Below, piece by piece: positions 16,808 through 25,967 of a stretch of 64,000 bases of DNA (its first letter is position 1; each line of letters begins with the position of its first letter). Under the pieces are notes generated by a model. It was not told where the DNA came from, made no database searches, and saw only the letters and a list, made by a program, of their open reading frames with translations. Source of the stretch: Candidatus Pantoea soli (lineage in GTDB: Bacteria > Pseudomonadota > Gammaproteobacteria > Enterobacterales > Enterobacteriaceae). The stretch lies in the NCBI RefSeq assembly GCF_007833795.1, contig NZ_CP032702.1, forward strand, positions 2,480,001 to 2,544,000. The letters are read 5' to 3'. The position numbers and the translations under genes are program-made.

Positions 16808-17533
16808 ATGAATGAACAACCGCAGGAAAGCCGCCAGAACGTTGACCACGCTGAAATCGCCAAGTTTGAAGCCGTGGCGTCACGCTGGTGGGATTTAGAA
16901 GGTGAATTTAAGCCGTTGCACCGCATCAATCCCCTGCGTCTTGGCTGGATTGCGCAGCACAGCCATGGCCTGTTCGGCAAAAAAGTGCTGGATGTCGGCT
17001 GCGGCGGCGGCATTCTGGCAGAAAGCATGGCGCGTGAAGGCGCACAGGTCACCGGCCTGGATATGGGGGCCGAACCGCTGGCGGTAGCGCGTCTGCATGC
17101 GCAGGAGAGCGGTGTGGAAGTGGACTACGTGCAGCAGACGGTGGAAGAGCACGCCGCCCGCCATGCTGGTCAGTATGACGTGGTGACCTGCATGGAGATG
17201 CTGGAGCACGTGCCCGATCCGCGCTCGGTCGTGCTGGCCTGCGCGCAGCTGGTCAAACCCGGCGGCGAAGTGTTTTTCTCCACCATCAACCGTAATCCAA
17301 AAGCCTGGCTGCTGGCGATTTTTGGCGCAGAGTACGTGCTGCGTATGCTGCCACGCGGCACGCACGACGTGAAAAAGTTTATCCGTCCGTCAGAGCTGAT
17401 GAACTGGGTGGATGAAACTCCGCTGCGCGAGCGCAATATGATCGGCCTGCATTACAATCCGCTGACCAATACATTCCGCCTCGGGCCTGGCGTGGATGTG
17501 AACTACATGATTCATACGCACCGTCAGGCATAA
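16808..17533 (+). CDS. ubiG: Ubiquinone biosynthesis O-methyltransferase UbiG
   Basis: UbiG carries out both O-methylation steps of ubiquinone synthesis using S-adenosylmethionine. The 241-residue protein (E. coli 240) starts [17 protein letters not shown]. The SAM-binding motif I is [16 protein letters not shown] near residue 61, followed by GLDMGAEPL (motif for the ribose hydroxyls) and [16 protein letters not shown] near residue 125. The membrane-lipid-binding segment ILAESM...[18 protein letters not shown] is present. I chose the ATG at 16808 by homology; the frame is open 60 bases upstream. A hairpin AAGCGGG/CCCGCTT (16710-16730) lies in the leader between it and the divergent gyrA. Secure. 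Confidence 0.98.
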   Translation: MNEQPQESRQNVDHAEIAKFEAVASRWWDLEGEFKPLHRINPLRLGWIAQHSHGLFGKKVLDVGCGGGILAESMAREGAQVTGLDMGAEPLAVARLHAQESGVEVDYVQQTVEEHAARHAGQYDVVTCMEMLEHVPDPRSVVLACAQLVKPGGEVFFSTINRNPKAWLLAIFGAEYVLRMLPRGTHDVKKFIRPSELMNWVDETPLRERNMIGLHYNPLTNTFRLGPGVDVNYMIHTHRQA

Positions 17534-18039
17534 CGCGCCGGCGGGTTGCGCTCTGCCTCGTCCGTCCGCGCCGTGCGGGCGGGCTAACCTCTCCACGTCT
17601 GCCTGTCTGCACCGCTATTTCCCCGCCGGAAGAATCCTTTTTTAAGCCGCAGAAAGTGCGCTGCCAGCAGGTGTATGTCGATCAGCCTGGGCTGCTGAAC
17701 AGCGGACTCATCTCCCGCAGCGGAAAGCACTGCGGCTGTAGCGGCCGCAGGAGCTATCCAGATCAATTTCCTTTTAGACCCGGCTGCGCGGGTTTTGTAA
17801 GCTGGAAAGGTCATAAATAATTCATAAGCAATCACAGATAAGTTCGCTGCTGGCGGCCCTGTCGGGGCTTTTTTGGCCTAAGAAAAATCCTGAACCGCAG
17901 TGGTTGAACAATAAATACGCGCTCGATCATAAATCGAAAAAAAAGCTGTTATCCGTTGACAGCTGATGCAGGCCTTGCGGCATGCGGATCCAGGATTTTT
18001 CGTCCCGGCCAGGGCGTAATTTTTCCAGAAAATCAACTC
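17534..18039. other. Intergenic region between ubiG and the nrdA promoter
   Basis: About 500 bases with no convincing gene. E. coli has the autotransporter yfaL here; no trace of it is visible. A short hairpin GCCC-tgtcg-GGGC (17856-17868) followed by six T (17869-17874) could end a transcript coming from ubiG. The flanking DNA becomes clearly AT-rich from about 17880 onward. Confidence 0.45.
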
Positions 18040-18067
18040 TTGTTAAGAACGGATTGCTGACTAGAAT
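18040..18067 (+). promoter_or_regulatory. nrdA: Candidate nrdA promoter
   Basis: TTGTTA (18040-18045) and TAGAAT (18062-18067) are separated by 16 bases, giving a start near 18074 and a leader of about 137 bases. The NrdR-like and DnaA boxes lie just downstream, where bound proteins would hinder the polymerase. Position by motif only. Confidence 0.55.
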
Positions 18068-18099
18068 ACTCACCATATTGTTGTTCAAACATCCCACAC

Positions 18100-18115
18100 C
18101 CCCTATATATAGTGT
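18100..18115. promoter_or_regulatory. NrdR box (candidate)
   Basis: CCCCTATATATAGTGT matches the NrdR consensus ACACWATATATWGTGT at 14 of 16 positions. NrdR represses ribonucleotide reductase operons when dATP is high and normally binds two boxes about three helical turns apart. A much weaker second site is present near 18070-18085 (TCACCATATTGTTG). Confidence 0.7.
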
Positions 18116-18124
18116 TTATCCACA
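18116..18124 (+). promoter_or_regulatory. DnaA box TTATCCACA
   Basis: A perfect consensus DnaA box directly abuts the NrdR box. Two inverted near-matches follow, TGTGCATAG (18147-18155) and TGTGAATAG (18160-18168). DnaA control of nrdAB, tying dNTP supply to replication start, is known in E. coli. Confidence 0.8.
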
Positions 18125-18210
18125 GGCTTACTCACAAGAGCGGCTTGTGCATAGGCCTTGTGAATAGTCGGGGGATAATTTTGTATTTCATGGACAGGTA
18201 AACACGCGAC

Positions 18211-20496
18211 ATGAACCAAAGTCTGCTCGTTACAAAACGTGATGGCCGCCAGGAGCGCATTGATCTCGATAAGATTCACCGGGTGCTGGACTGGGCAGCT
18301 GAAGGGCTGAACAATGTCTCGGTATCGCAGGTTGAGCTGCGTTCACACATCCAGTTCTACGATGGTATCAGGACCTCAGACATCCATGAGACCATCATCA
18401 AAGCGGCGGCAGACCTGATCTCCCGTGATGCACCGGACTACCAGTACCTGGCTGCGCGCCTGGCCATTTTCCACCTGCGCAAAAAAGCCTACGGCCAGTT
18501 TGAGCCGCCGAAGCTCTATGACCAGGTGGTAAAAATGGTCGAAATGGGCAAATACGACCGCCACCTGCTGGAAGATTACAGCGTGGAAGAGTTCGCACAG
18601 ATGGACGGCTTTATCGACCACTGGCGCGACATGAACTTCTCCTATGCGGCGGTAAAGCAGCTGGAAGGCAAATATCTGGTGCAGAACCGCGTCAGCGGTG
18701 AGATCTATGAGAGCGCCCAGTTCCTGTACATTCTGGTGGCGGCCTGCCTGTTCTCCGGCTATCCGCGCGATACGCGTATGGATTACATCCGTCGTTTCTA
18801 CGATGCGATTTCCACCTTCAAGATTTCGCTGCCAACGCCCATCATGTCAGGCGTGCGTACCCCAACCCGTCAGTTCAGCTCTTGCGTGCTGATTGAGTGT
18901 GGCGACAGCCTGGATTCCATCAACGCCACCTCCAGCGCTATTGTGAAATATGTGTCGCAGCGTGCCGGTATCGGCATCAACGCCGGCCGCATCCGCGCGC
19001 TGGGCAGCCCGATTCGCGGCGGCGAAGCGTTCCACACCGGGTGCATCCCGTTCTATAAGCATTTCCAGACGGCGGTGAAATCCTGCTCGCAGGGCGGCGT
19101 GCGCGGCGGTGCGGCCACCCTGTTCTATCCGATGTGGCATCTGGAAGTGGAAAGTCTGCTGGTGCTGAAGAACAACCGCGGCGTGGAAGGCAACCGCGTG
19201 CGTCATATGGATTACGGTGTACAGATCAACAAGCTGATGTATACCCGTCTGCTGAAAGGTGAAGATATCACCCTGTTCAGCCCGTCTGACGTGCCCGGCC
19301 TGTACGATGCGTTCTTTGCCGATCAGGATGAGTTCGAGCGGCTGTACACCAAATATGAGAAAGACGACAGCATCCGTAAGCAGCGCGTGAAAGCGGTGGA
19401 TCTGTTCTCGCTGATGATGCAGGAACGCGCCTCTACCGGCCGCATCTACATCCAGAACGTTGACCACTGCAACACCCACAGCCCGTTTGACCCGGCTATT
19501 GCGCCAGTGCGCCAGTCTAACCTGTGCCTGGAGATCGCCCTGCCGACCAAACCGCTGGACGATGTCAACGATGAAAACGGCGAAATCGCGCTGTGTACGC
19601 TGTCCGCCTTTAACCTCGGCGCGATTGACAGCCTGGACGATCTGGAAGAACTGGCCACGCTGGCCGTGCGCGCGCTGGATGCGCTGCTGGATTATCAGGA
19701 TTACCCGATTCCGGCCGCTAAACGGGGTGCCATGGGCCGCCGTACGCTGGGTATTGGCGTGATCAACTTTGCCTATTATCTGGCGAAGCACGGCGTGCGC
19801 TACTCTGACGGCAGCGCTAATAACCTGACGCACAAGACCTTTGAAGCTATTCAGTACTATCTGCTGAAAGCGTCTAACGCACTGGCGAAAGAGCAAGGCG
19901 CCTGCCCGTGGTTCAACGAAACCACCTATGCGCAGGGGATTCTGCCGATTGATACCTATAAAAAGGATCTCGACAGTGTCTGCAATGAGCCGCTGCACCT
20001 CGACTGGGAAGCGCTGCGTGAGTCAATCAAAACGCACGGCCTGCGTAACTCTACGCTCTCTGCCCTGATGCCGTCAGAGACCTCTTCGCAGATCTCCAAC
20101 GCCACCAACGGCATTGAGCCGCCGCGCGGCCACATCAGCATTAAAGCGTCGAAAGACGGCATTCTGCGTCAGGTGGTGCCGGAGTATGAGCGTCTGAAAG
20201 ATCAGTATGAGCTGCTGTGGGAAATGCCATCCAACGATGGGTATCTGCAGCTGGTTGGCCTGATGCAGAAGTTTATCGATCAGGCGATTTCGTCGAACAC
20301 CAACTACGATCCGGGCCGTTTCGCCAATGGCAAAGTGCCGATGAAACAGCTGCTGAAAGATCTGCTGACCGCCTATAAGTTTGGCGTGAAGACCTTGTAC
20401 TACCAGAACACCCGTGACGGTGCGGAAGATGCGCAGGATGACCTGGCACCTTCTATCCAGGATGACGGCTGCGAGAGCGGCGCTTGTAAGATTTGA
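18211..20496 (+). CDS. nrdA: Ribonucleotide reductase class Ia, alpha subunit
   Basis: NrdA holds the active site and the allosteric sites of the aerobic enzyme that makes dNDPs from NDPs. The 761 residues equal E. coli. The N-terminal ATP cone (SLLVTKRDGRQERIDLDKIH, residues 4-23 onward) is the dATP activity switch. The active-site cysteines are C225 (FSSCVLIECG), C439 with E441 (NLCLEIALP) and C462 (ALCTLSAFNLG). The radical-transfer tyrosines are Y730 and Y731, and the shuttle cysteines are C754 and C759 in the tail CESGACKI. Expected regulation is by the NrdR and DnaA boxes upstream. First gene of nrdA-nrdB-yfaE. Secure. Confidence 0.99.
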   Translation: MNQSLLVTKRDGRQERIDLDKIHRVLDWAAEGLNNVSVSQVELRSHIQFYDGIRTSDIHETIIKAAADLISRDAPDYQYLAARLAIFHLRKKAYGQFEPPKLYDQVVKMVEMGKYDRHLLEDYSVEEFAQMDGFIDHWRDMNFSYAAVKQLEGKYLVQNRVSGEIYESAQFLYILVAACLFSGYPRDTRMDYIRRFYDAISTFKISLPTPIMSGVRTPTRQFSSCVLIECGDSLDSINATSSAIVKYVSQRAGIGINAGRIRALGSPIRGGEAFHTGCIPFYKHFQTAVKSCSQGGVRGGAATLFYPMWHLEVESLLVLKNNRGVEGNRVRHMDYGVQINKLMYTRLLKGEDITLFSPSDVPGLYDAFFADQDEFERLYTKYEKDDSIRKQRVKAVDLFSLMMQERASTGRIYIQNVDHCNTHSPFDPAIAPVRQSNLCLEIALPTKPLDDVNDENGEIALCTLSAFNLGAIDSLDDLEELATLAVRALDALLDYQDYPIPAAKRGAMGRRTLGIGVINFAYYLAKHGVRYSDGSANNLTHKTFEAIQYYLLKASNALAKEQGACPWFNETTYAQGILPIDTYKKDLDSVCNEPLHLDWEALRESIKTHGLRNSTLSALMPSETSSQISNATNGIEPPRGHISIKASKDGILRQVVPEYERLKDQYELLWEMPSNDGYLQLVGLMQKFIDQAISSNTNYDPGRFANGKVPMKQLLKDLLTAYKFGVKTLYYQNTRDGAEDAQDDLAPSIQDDGCESGACKI

Positions 20497-20500
20497 TCAG

Positions 20501-20520
20501 AAGGCACCGTCCGGTGCCTT
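20501..20520 (+). other. Hairpin between nrdA and nrdB
   Basis: AAGGCACC (20501-20508) and GGTGCCTT (20513-20520) form a perfect 8-bp stem with a GTCC loop, five bases after the nrdA stop. No T run follows, so it probably acts as an mRNA stability or partial attenuation element and not as a full terminator, since nrdB has no clear promoter of its own. Confidence 0.65.
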
Positions 20521-20575
20521 ATCCTGTCAGGCCCGGCCGCCGCGGCTGTCGGGTCCTTTACTTTTGGACTAAGTC

Positions 20576-21706
20576 ATGGCTTACACTACTTTTTCACAGA
20601 ACAAAAATGACCAGCTGAAAGAGCCGATGTTCTTCGGCCAGTCAGTTAACGTCGCGCGCTTTGACCAGCAGAAATACGATATTTTTGAAAAGCTGATTGA
20701 GAAGCAGCTCTCCTTCTTCTGGCGTCCGGAAGAGGTCGATGTGTCACGTGACCGGATCGACTATCAGGCGCTGCCGGAGCATGAGAAGCATATTTTCATC
20801 AGCAACCTGAAGTATCAGACGCTGCTGGATTCCATTCAGGGCCGCAGCCCGAACGTTGCCCTGCTGCCGCTGATTTCGATTCCGGAGCTGGAGACGTGGA
20901 TTGAGACCTGGGCGTTCTCTGAGACCATCCACTCGCGTTCCTATACGCACATCATCCGCAACATCGTGAACGATCCGGCGCTGGTGTTCGATGACATCGT
21001 GACCAACGAACAGATTCTCGCGCGTGCGCAGGACATTTCGAAGTACTACGACGATCTGATCGAAATGACCAACTACTGGCATCTGCTGGGCGAAGGGACG
21101 CACCAGGTGGCCGGTAAGACCATCAACGTGAATCTGCGCGCGCTGAAAAAGCAGCTGTATATCTGCCTGATGAGCGTGAACGCGCTGGAAGCGATCCGCT
21201 TTTACGTCAGCTTTGCCTGCTCGTTTGCCTTCGCAGAGCGTGAACTGATGGAAGGCAACGCCAAGATTATCCGTCTGATCGCCCGCGATGAAGCGCTGCA
21301 CCTGACCGGTACCCAGCATATGCTGAACCTGATGCGCAGCGGTGAAGACGATCCGGAAATGAAAGAGATTGCCGCCGAGTGCCGCGATGAGTGCTTCGAT
21401 CTGTTCCGCAAGGCTGCCGAGCAGGAGAAAGAGTGGGCAGAATATCTGTTTAGCGGTGGTTCGATGATTGGCCTGAACAAAGACATTCTGTGCCAGTACA
21501 TTGAGTACATCACCAATATCCGTATGCAGGCGGTGGGTCTGGATCTGCCGTTCCAGACGCGCTCTAACCCGATTCCGTGGATCAACTCCTGGCTGGTTTC
21601 GGACAACGTACAGGTTGCGCCGCAGGAAGTGGAAGTGAGCTCCTATCTGGTCGGTCAGATTGACTCGGAAGTGGGCGAAGACGATTTCAACGATTTCCAG
21701 CTGTAA
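20576..21706 (+). CDS. nrdB: Ribonucleotide reductase class Ia, beta subunit
   Basis: NrdB houses the di-iron centre and the stable tyrosyl radical that starts catalysis in NrdA. The product is 376 residues including the start methionine. The radical tyrosine is Y123 (numbered 122 in the processed E. coli protein) in [12 protein letters not shown]. Iron ligands visible are D85, E116 and H119, followed by the second set in [12 protein letters not shown] and [14 protein letters not shown]. The C-terminal tail that docks on NrdA is acidic and ends [12 protein letters not shown]. It follows nrdA after 79 bases with a hairpin between. Secure. Confidence 0.99.
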   Translation: MAYTTFSQNKNDQLKEPMFFGQSVNVARFDQQKYDIFEKLIEKQLSFFWRPEEVDVSRDRIDYQALPEHEKHIFISNLKYQTLLDSIQGRSPNVALLPLISIPELETWIETWAFSETIHSRSYTHIIRNIVNDPALVFDDIVTNEQILARAQDISKYYDDLIEMTNYWHLLGEGTHQVAGKTINVNLRALKKQLYICLMSVNALEAIRFYVSFACSFAFAERELMEGNAKIIRLIARDEALHLTGTQHMLNLMRSGEDDPEMKEIAAECRDECFDLFRKAAEQEKEWAEYLFSGGSMIGLNKDILCQYIEYITNIRMQAVGLDLPFQTRSNPIPWINSWLVSDNVQVAPQEVEVSSYLVGQIDSEVGEDDFNDFQL

Positions 21707-21708
21707 GC

Positions 21709-21969
21709 ATGAGCCGTTCTGTTGTTATTCTGCGCAGCTCCGGCGACCGGCTGGAGTGCGCAGACGATCACCCTAATCTGCTGACGACGCTGGAAGCGCA
21801 CAACCTGTGCGTAGAGTTCCAGTGCCGTGAAGGCTACTGCGGCTCGTGCCGCATGCGTCTGCTAAAAGGCGAAGTGGATTATGCGGAGACCCCACTGGCC
21901 TTTATTCAGCAGGGCGAGATTCTGCCCTGCTGCTGTAAAGCCAAAGGGGAGATTGAGATCGAGCTGTAA
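21709..21969 (+). CDS. yfaE: Ferredoxin YfaE, NrdB cofactor maintenance
   Basis: YfaE is a small plant-type [2Fe-2S] ferredoxin that delivers electrons to rebuild the di-iron tyrosyl cofactor of NrdB. The 86-residue protein has the ferredoxin pattern: C39, C44 and C47 in CREGYCGSCRM, and the fourth ligand among C74-C76 in LPCCCKAKG. The start codon is two bases after the nrdB stop, so the genes are translationally linked. Extra cysteines beside the fourth ligand are usual in YfaE. Secure. Confidence 0.96.
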   Translation: MSRSVVILRSSGDRLECADDHPNLLTTLEAHNLCVEFQCREGYCGSCRMRLLKGEVDYAETPLAFIQQGEILPCCCKAKGEIEIEL

Positions 21970-22018
21970 CCTGCCGCTACACTAAATCCAAAAGCCCTTG
22001 CATGCTGCAACAACCCGG

Positions 22019-22289
22019 CAGGTCGTCAGAGAGGTAGCCGCTTGCTGTACCGGCGTAAATCCATCCCTGGCGCCTGGCGCAGAGGCGGCTGCAAGCGGCA
22101 GCCTCCCCACGCGCCCCTGGCTTCGTCATGGCGGCACAACAACGCTAACCCGCAGCAACACCGATGCTAACGGGAAGCGGGATGTTGAGCGAAACCAAAC
22201 GACACGCGCCAGCGATGCCGCATGTCGGGGCCGGCAGGGAGCAGGGTTTTGCCGTTTCGGGCGAGCTCAACCTCCTCTCTGACCTGTCT
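22019..22289. mobile_element. Possible MITE-like repeat element
   Basis: The 345 bases between yfaE and the convergent yfaY hold no credible gene. Near its ends lies a perfect 10-bp inverted repeat, GTCAGAGAGG (22025-22034) and CCTCTCTGAC (22274-22283), extended imperfectly outward by CAGGTC. The interior is GC-rich with further short dyads such as GCGGCTGCAAGCGGCAGCC (22085-22103). This pattern of about 270 bases with inverted ends and no coding capacity resembles a miniature inverted-repeat element. Similar short intergenic units seem familiar from related genomes, but no copy is present elsewhere in this window, so the call is tentative. Confidence 0.4.
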
Positions 22290-22314
22290 GAAGATTAGCG
22301 CCAGCACCATGGCG

Positions 22315-23511
22315 TTAGCGCTTCACCGTCTCCAGCACATCAATCCAGCCGTGACCGGTACTGACTTCACTGCCGTGCAGCCAGCGGCGCAGCATATTCA
22401 TCGCCATCATCGCCACGACTTTCTGACGGGTTTCCACATTGTGCCGCCCGTGGGTAAATTTCACCCGCTGGCCCCAGCTGGCTTCCGGCGTGTGCAGTGC
22501 AATCGAGACTTCCCCTTCCTGCAGGTCACCCACCGATAAGGCCAGTACCGTGCCCTGCTGCGCGGCTAACTGACGCGTGCGCGTCACCTGCGCCTCCAGC
22601 GACTCCTCACGTGCCGGCAGCAGCTCGGCGGCGCTGAGCGGCACCTGGGCGGCGGCCAGCTGCCAGTGCAGCAACCCGGCAGTGTATTGTTCGCTAAGTG
22701 CAAGGCGGAAGCCGCGCTGGTCCAGTTCGCGCGCCAGCACCGCCGGCAGGCCTTCTGTGCCTTCAAAAATGGTGCACTCCGCCAGCAGCAGCTTCACCTG
22801 CTGCCACACCTGCTCCATCGCCACCCGCTGGCTGGCCGGGCCGGTAAGTTTGATTTCAATCACCGGCATCGAAGAGCGATACCCCATTACCACGCCATCA
22901 GGCAGCGGCAGCGGCTCCAGTTCGGCGGCAATATCGCTCTCGCCGCGGCCGAAAGTGGTCAGGCGCAGGCATAGCGGCGGTTCCGGCAGCGTAAAACGCG
23001 CCTGCAGACGCGGAATAATCTGCTGCTCAATCATGACTTTAAACTCTGACGGCACGCCAGGCGTGAAGAAGATCCAGCAGCGATTAAGCTGCATGGCAAA
23101 ACCGCAGGCGGTGCCCACCGGATTGTCGATCAGTTCTGCGCCGGCAGGGATCTCTGCCTGTTTGCGGTTGGCCGGAGCCATAACGCGTCCGCGGCTGGCA
23201 AACCACGCTTCCATTTTCTCCAGCCATTCCTGCTGCAGCACCAGTTCGGTGCCGCTTGCCACCGCAGCCGCCTGCGCGCTGAGATCGTCGCTGGTCGGGC
23301 CCAGCCCGCCATTTACAATCAGCACATCAGCCACCTGACTGCGGCTTTGCAGCGCCTCAACCAGAGAGGACATCGCGTCGCCCACCGTGGTGCGGCTGGT
23401 CATCGGTAATCCGTGCCGGAACAGCACATCCGCCAGCCAGGCGGCATTGGTATCCACAATCTGCCCATGTAACACTTCATCGCCCGTCGCGAGCATTTCG
23501 ACACGTATCAC
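22315..23511 (-). CDS. yfaY: CinA-like protein YfaY
   Basis: A 398-residue member of the CinA/MoeA-like family (E. coli YfaY, 400 residues). The N-terminal molybdopterin-binding-like domain is clear: ATGDEVLHGQIVDTNAAWLA at residues 7-26, VLIVNGGLGPTSDDLSAQAA near 65, and FTPGVPSEFKVM near 155. The C-terminal domain resembles the PncC NMN deamidase fold but is degenerate; in E. coli YfaY itself has no shown deamidase activity, so function is open. It is convergent with yfaE across the repeat-like region. The start at 23511 gives the usual N-terminus MIRVEMLATGDE. Confident on family, not on activity. Confidence 0.93.
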   Translation of the reverse strand: MIRVEMLATGDEVLHGQIVDTNAAWLADVLFRHGLPMTSRTTVGDAMSSLVEALQSRSQVADVLIVNGGLGPTSDDLSAQAAAVASGTELVLQQEWLEKMEAWFASRGRVMAPANRKQAEIPAGAELIDNPVGTACGFAMQLNRCWIFFTPGVPSEFKVMIEQQIIPRLQARFTLPEPPLCLRLTTFGRGESDIAAELEPLPLPDGVVMGYRSSMPVIEIKLTGPASQRVAMEQVWQQVKLLLAECTIFEGTEGLPAVLARELDQRGFRLALSEQYTAGLLHWQLAAAQVPLSAAELLPAREESLEAQVTRTRQLAAQQGTVLALSVGDLQEGEVSIALHTPEASWGQRVKFTHGRHNVETRQKVVAMMAMNMLRRWLHGSEVSTGHGWIDVLETVKR

Positions 23512-23635
23512 GTTGCGTTCTCCTTATCCCTGTCGCTTTACTGTAGAAAGCCCACAGGTGAAACACAATGATTCAGAGGGGATTAAACACCGACGGCGCG
23601 CGGTAAAAAGCAGTAAAGCGGGGAAACAGCAGAAC

Positions 23636-23659
23636 CGGGCGCGACTGGCATCGCGCCCG
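23636..23659 (-). other. Hairpin downstream of elaB
   Basis: CGGGCGCGA (23636-23644) and TCGCGCCCG (23651-23659) form a perfect 9-bp stem with a 6-base loop, ending eight bases past the elaB stop. No T run follows on the minus strand, so termination would be weak or Rho-assisted. Confidence 0.55.
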
Positions 23660-23667
23660 CGATACCG

Positions 23668-23988
23668 TTAGCGGCGTGCCAGCAGCAGACCGACAAACAG
23701 GCCAGCGGCGGCACCGATGCCGATCCCCTGCCACGGTTTTTCATGCACGTAATCATCGGCACGATAAGCCGCCTGTTTCGCACGGTAGTAGTAGCTATCG
23801 GACGCATTGCTGACGCGGTTTTTCACGTCTTCCAACGCACGCTCAGCCTTCTCTTTCAGTTCGATATATTTTTGATCGGCCGGATCGCCGGATGAGCGCA
23901 GAACTTCTTCCAGCGTCTCGGTCAGCAGCGCCAGGTCGTCATCAAGACGGGTTTCAAAACGATTATCAAATTGATCTGAAGATGACAT
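23668..23988 (-). CDS. elaB: ElaB, tail-anchored DUF883 protein
   Basis: ElaB is a C-tail-anchored inner-membrane protein of the DUF883 family linked in E. coli to stationary-phase ribosome binding and stress protection. The 106-residue product (E. coli 101) has a long charged helix (LDDDLALLTETLEEVLRSSG, then KYIELKEKAERALEDVKNRV) and a single C-terminal membrane helix, GIGIGAAAGLFVGLLLARR. I chose the ATG at 23988 because GGAGG lies seven bases before it; another ATG fifteen bases upstream overlaps that ribosome site. Expression is probably RpoS-linked as in E. coli, but nothing in the sequence proves that. Confidence 0.93.
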   Translation of the reverse strand: MSSSDQFDNRFETRLDDDLALLTETLEEVLRSSGDPADQKYIELKEKAERALEDVKNRVSNASDSYYYRAKQAAYRADDYVHEKPWQGIGIGAAAGLFVGLLLARR

Positions 23989-24276
23989 AAGAAAAGCCTC
24001 CATGTTTAAACGCGGTGTCGATTAACTATAGTCATTAATCAGGTTTTTGCTGACGCGCTGCGCCTGACCCGGCGTGGCCGCGTGCGGTTCGCCGGCGAAA
24101 TGTTAGCATTCCCGCCGCGGCGCGCGGAATTATGCTTCGTTTATTCGATTAATCTGATAAATTTTCGGCAGACTGAATTTTTCAGGCTCGTCACTGTCGT
24201 AACCCCCTGTAACCTGACGCTAAACGTCTGGCGACAGACTCAATACACCCGAGCAGCTAAGGAAAAGATTTCCGGC

Positions 24277-25935
24277 ATGAATCGTAGAAAATTTATGAAA
24301 GCGTCCATGGCCCTCTCTGCCGTCAGCGGTATGACCGGGCTCTCCTCGCTGTTTGCGCAATCCGCCTGGGCCGATGACGGTATCGCCGACGGAACCGCTG
24401 TGCGCTTTGATTTCGAGGTATTGAAAAAGAAAGCCGCCGCGCTGGCAAAACAGCCGTGGGGCGGCGCACCCGGCCCCCTGCCCGATACGCTGGCGAACCT
24501 GACGCCGCAGGCCTACAACGAAATCCAGTACGACGCCAGCCACTCGCTGTGGAATACCCTGCCTGACCGTCAGCTGGACGTGCAGTTTTTCCATGTTGGC
24601 ATGGGCTTCAAACGCCGTATCCGCATGTTCTCCGTGGATGCCGCCAGCCGCGAAGCGCGGGAAATTCACTTCCGCCCGGAGCTGTTTAATTACCACAACG
24701 CCAACGTTGATACGCAGCAGCTGGTGGGCAAAACCGACCTCGGTTTCGCCGGCTTCCGCGCTTTTAAAAAACCGGAGCTGGCGCGCCGCGATATCGTCTC
24801 CTTCCTTGGGGCGAGCTACTTCCGCGCGGTAGACGAAACCTATCAGTATGGCCTTTCGGCACGCGGCGTTGCCGTTAACACCTTCAGCAATGGCAAAGAA
24901 GAGTTTCCCGACTTCACCGCCTTCTGGTTTGAAACGCCAAAAGCCGAAGACACCACCTTTGTGGTCTACGCCCTGCTGGATGGTGCCAGCCTCACCGGCG
25001 CCTATAAGTTCACCATCCATTGTGAAGAGAAGCGCGTGGTGATGGAGGTGGAAAACCACCTGTTTGCGCGTAACGAGATCCGCCAGCTTGGCATCGCGCC
25101 AATGACCAGCATGTTCAGCTGCGGCACCAACGAACGCCGCATGTGCAACACCTATCATCCGCAGATTCACGATTCCGATCGGCTGGCCATGTGGAGCGGC
25201 AGCGGCGAGTGGATTGCCCGTCCGCTGAACAATCCTCAGCGCCTGCAGTTCAATGCCTATCAGGATGAGAACCCGCGCGGTTTTGGCCTGCTGCAGCTGA
25301 ATCATGACTTCCGCGATTATCAGGACGTGATTGGCTGGTATGACAAACGTCCGAGCCTGTGGGTTGAACCGGTTGGCAAGTGGGGTAAAGGGGCGATCAA
25401 TCTGATGGAGATCCCGACCACCGGGGAAACGCTGGATAACGTCGTCTGCTTCTGGCAGCCGGCAGAACCGGTTAAAGCCGGCAGCGAATTCTCTTTCCAG
25501 TACAAGCTCTACTGGAGCCAGCTGCCGCCCGTACGCAGCAACCTGGCGCGCGTGGATGCGACCCGCACCGGCATTGGCGGTTTCCCGGAAGGCTGGGCGC
25601 CGGGCGAGCACTTCCCGGAAAAATGGTGCCGCCGTTTCGCCATCGACTTTATCGACGGCGATCTGAAAGCCGCCGCACCGAAAGGGATCGAACCGGTGAT
25701 CACCGTCTCGGCAGGCAGCGTCCGGCAGGTAGAGATTCTGTATGTGGAACCCATCAATGGCTACCGCATTCTGTTTGACTGGTATCCTGACAGCGATGCG
25801 ACCAAACCGGTTGAGATGCGTCTGTTCCTGCGCACCAAAGAGGAAACGCTGAGTGAAACCTGGCTGTATCAGTACTTCCCGCCGCCGCCGGACCAGCGCA
25901 AATACACCGATGACCGGCAGATGACGCCGGGCTGA
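24277..25935 (+). CDS. opgD: Glucan biosynthesis protein OpgD (MdoD)
   Basis: OpgD shapes the backbone of osmoregulated periplasmic glucans and belongs to the OpgG/OpgD family. The 552-residue product matches E. coli OpgD (551). It begins with a twin-arginine signal, [19 protein letters not shown], with cleavage expected after QSAWA near residue 32. Family landmarks are [14 protein letters not shown] near residue 85, [23 protein letters not shown] near 165 and [16 protein letters not shown] near 340. I chose the ATG at 24277 because only this start gives the Tat signal; an upstream in-frame extension is open but unlikely. In E. coli opgD lies elsewhere, so its place between elaB and elaA is a rearrangement. 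Confidence 0.97.
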   Translation: MNRRKFMKASMALSAVSGMTGLSSLFAQSAWADDGIADGTAVRFDFEVLKKKAAALAKQPWGGAPGPLPDTLANLTPQAYNEIQYDASHSLWNTLPDRQLDVQFFHVGMGFKRRIRMFSVDAASREAREIHFRPELFNYHNANVDTQQLVGKTDLGFAGFRAFKKPELARRDIVSFLGASYFRAVDETYQYGLSARGVAVNTFSNGKEEFPDFTAFWFETPKAEDTTFVVYALLDGASLTGAYKFTIHCEEKRVVMEVENHLFARNEIRQLGIAPMTSMFSCGTNERRMCNTYHPQIHDSDRLAMWSGSGEWIARPLNNPQRLQFNAYQDENPRGFGLLQLNHDFRDYQDVIGWYDKRPSLWVEPVGKWGKGAINLMEIPTTGETLDNVVCFWQPAEPVKAGSEFSFQYKLYWSQLPPVRSNLARVDATRTGIGGFPEGWAPGEHFPEKWCRRFAIDFIDGDLKAAAPKGIEPVITVSAGSVRQVEILYVEPINGYRILFDWYPDSDATKPVEMRLFLRTKEETLSETWLYQYFPPPPDQRKYTDDRQMTPG

Positions 25936-25937
25936 GA

Positions 25938-25967
25938 ATAACGGCGGGGAGCAATCTCCGCCGTTAT
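25938..25967. terminator. Bidirectional terminator between opgD and elaA
   Basis: ATAACGGCGGGGA (25938-25950) pairs with TCTCCGCCGTTAT (25955-25967) around a GCAA tetraloop, with one G:U pair. The elaA stop codon lies inside the right arm, so the element is shared by the two convergent genes. T runs are short. Confidence 0.75.

Noticed and set aside
17584..17835. 83-residue minus-strand frame downstream of ubiG
   Set aside because: No ribosome site and no recognisable content; the region looks like ordinary spacer where yfaL sits in E. coli.
21998..22282. 94-residue open frame between yfaE and yfaY
   Set aside because: It lies fully inside the repeat-like element; the sequence is low-complexity arginine/alanine/threonine-rich and looks like a by-product of GC-rich repeats.
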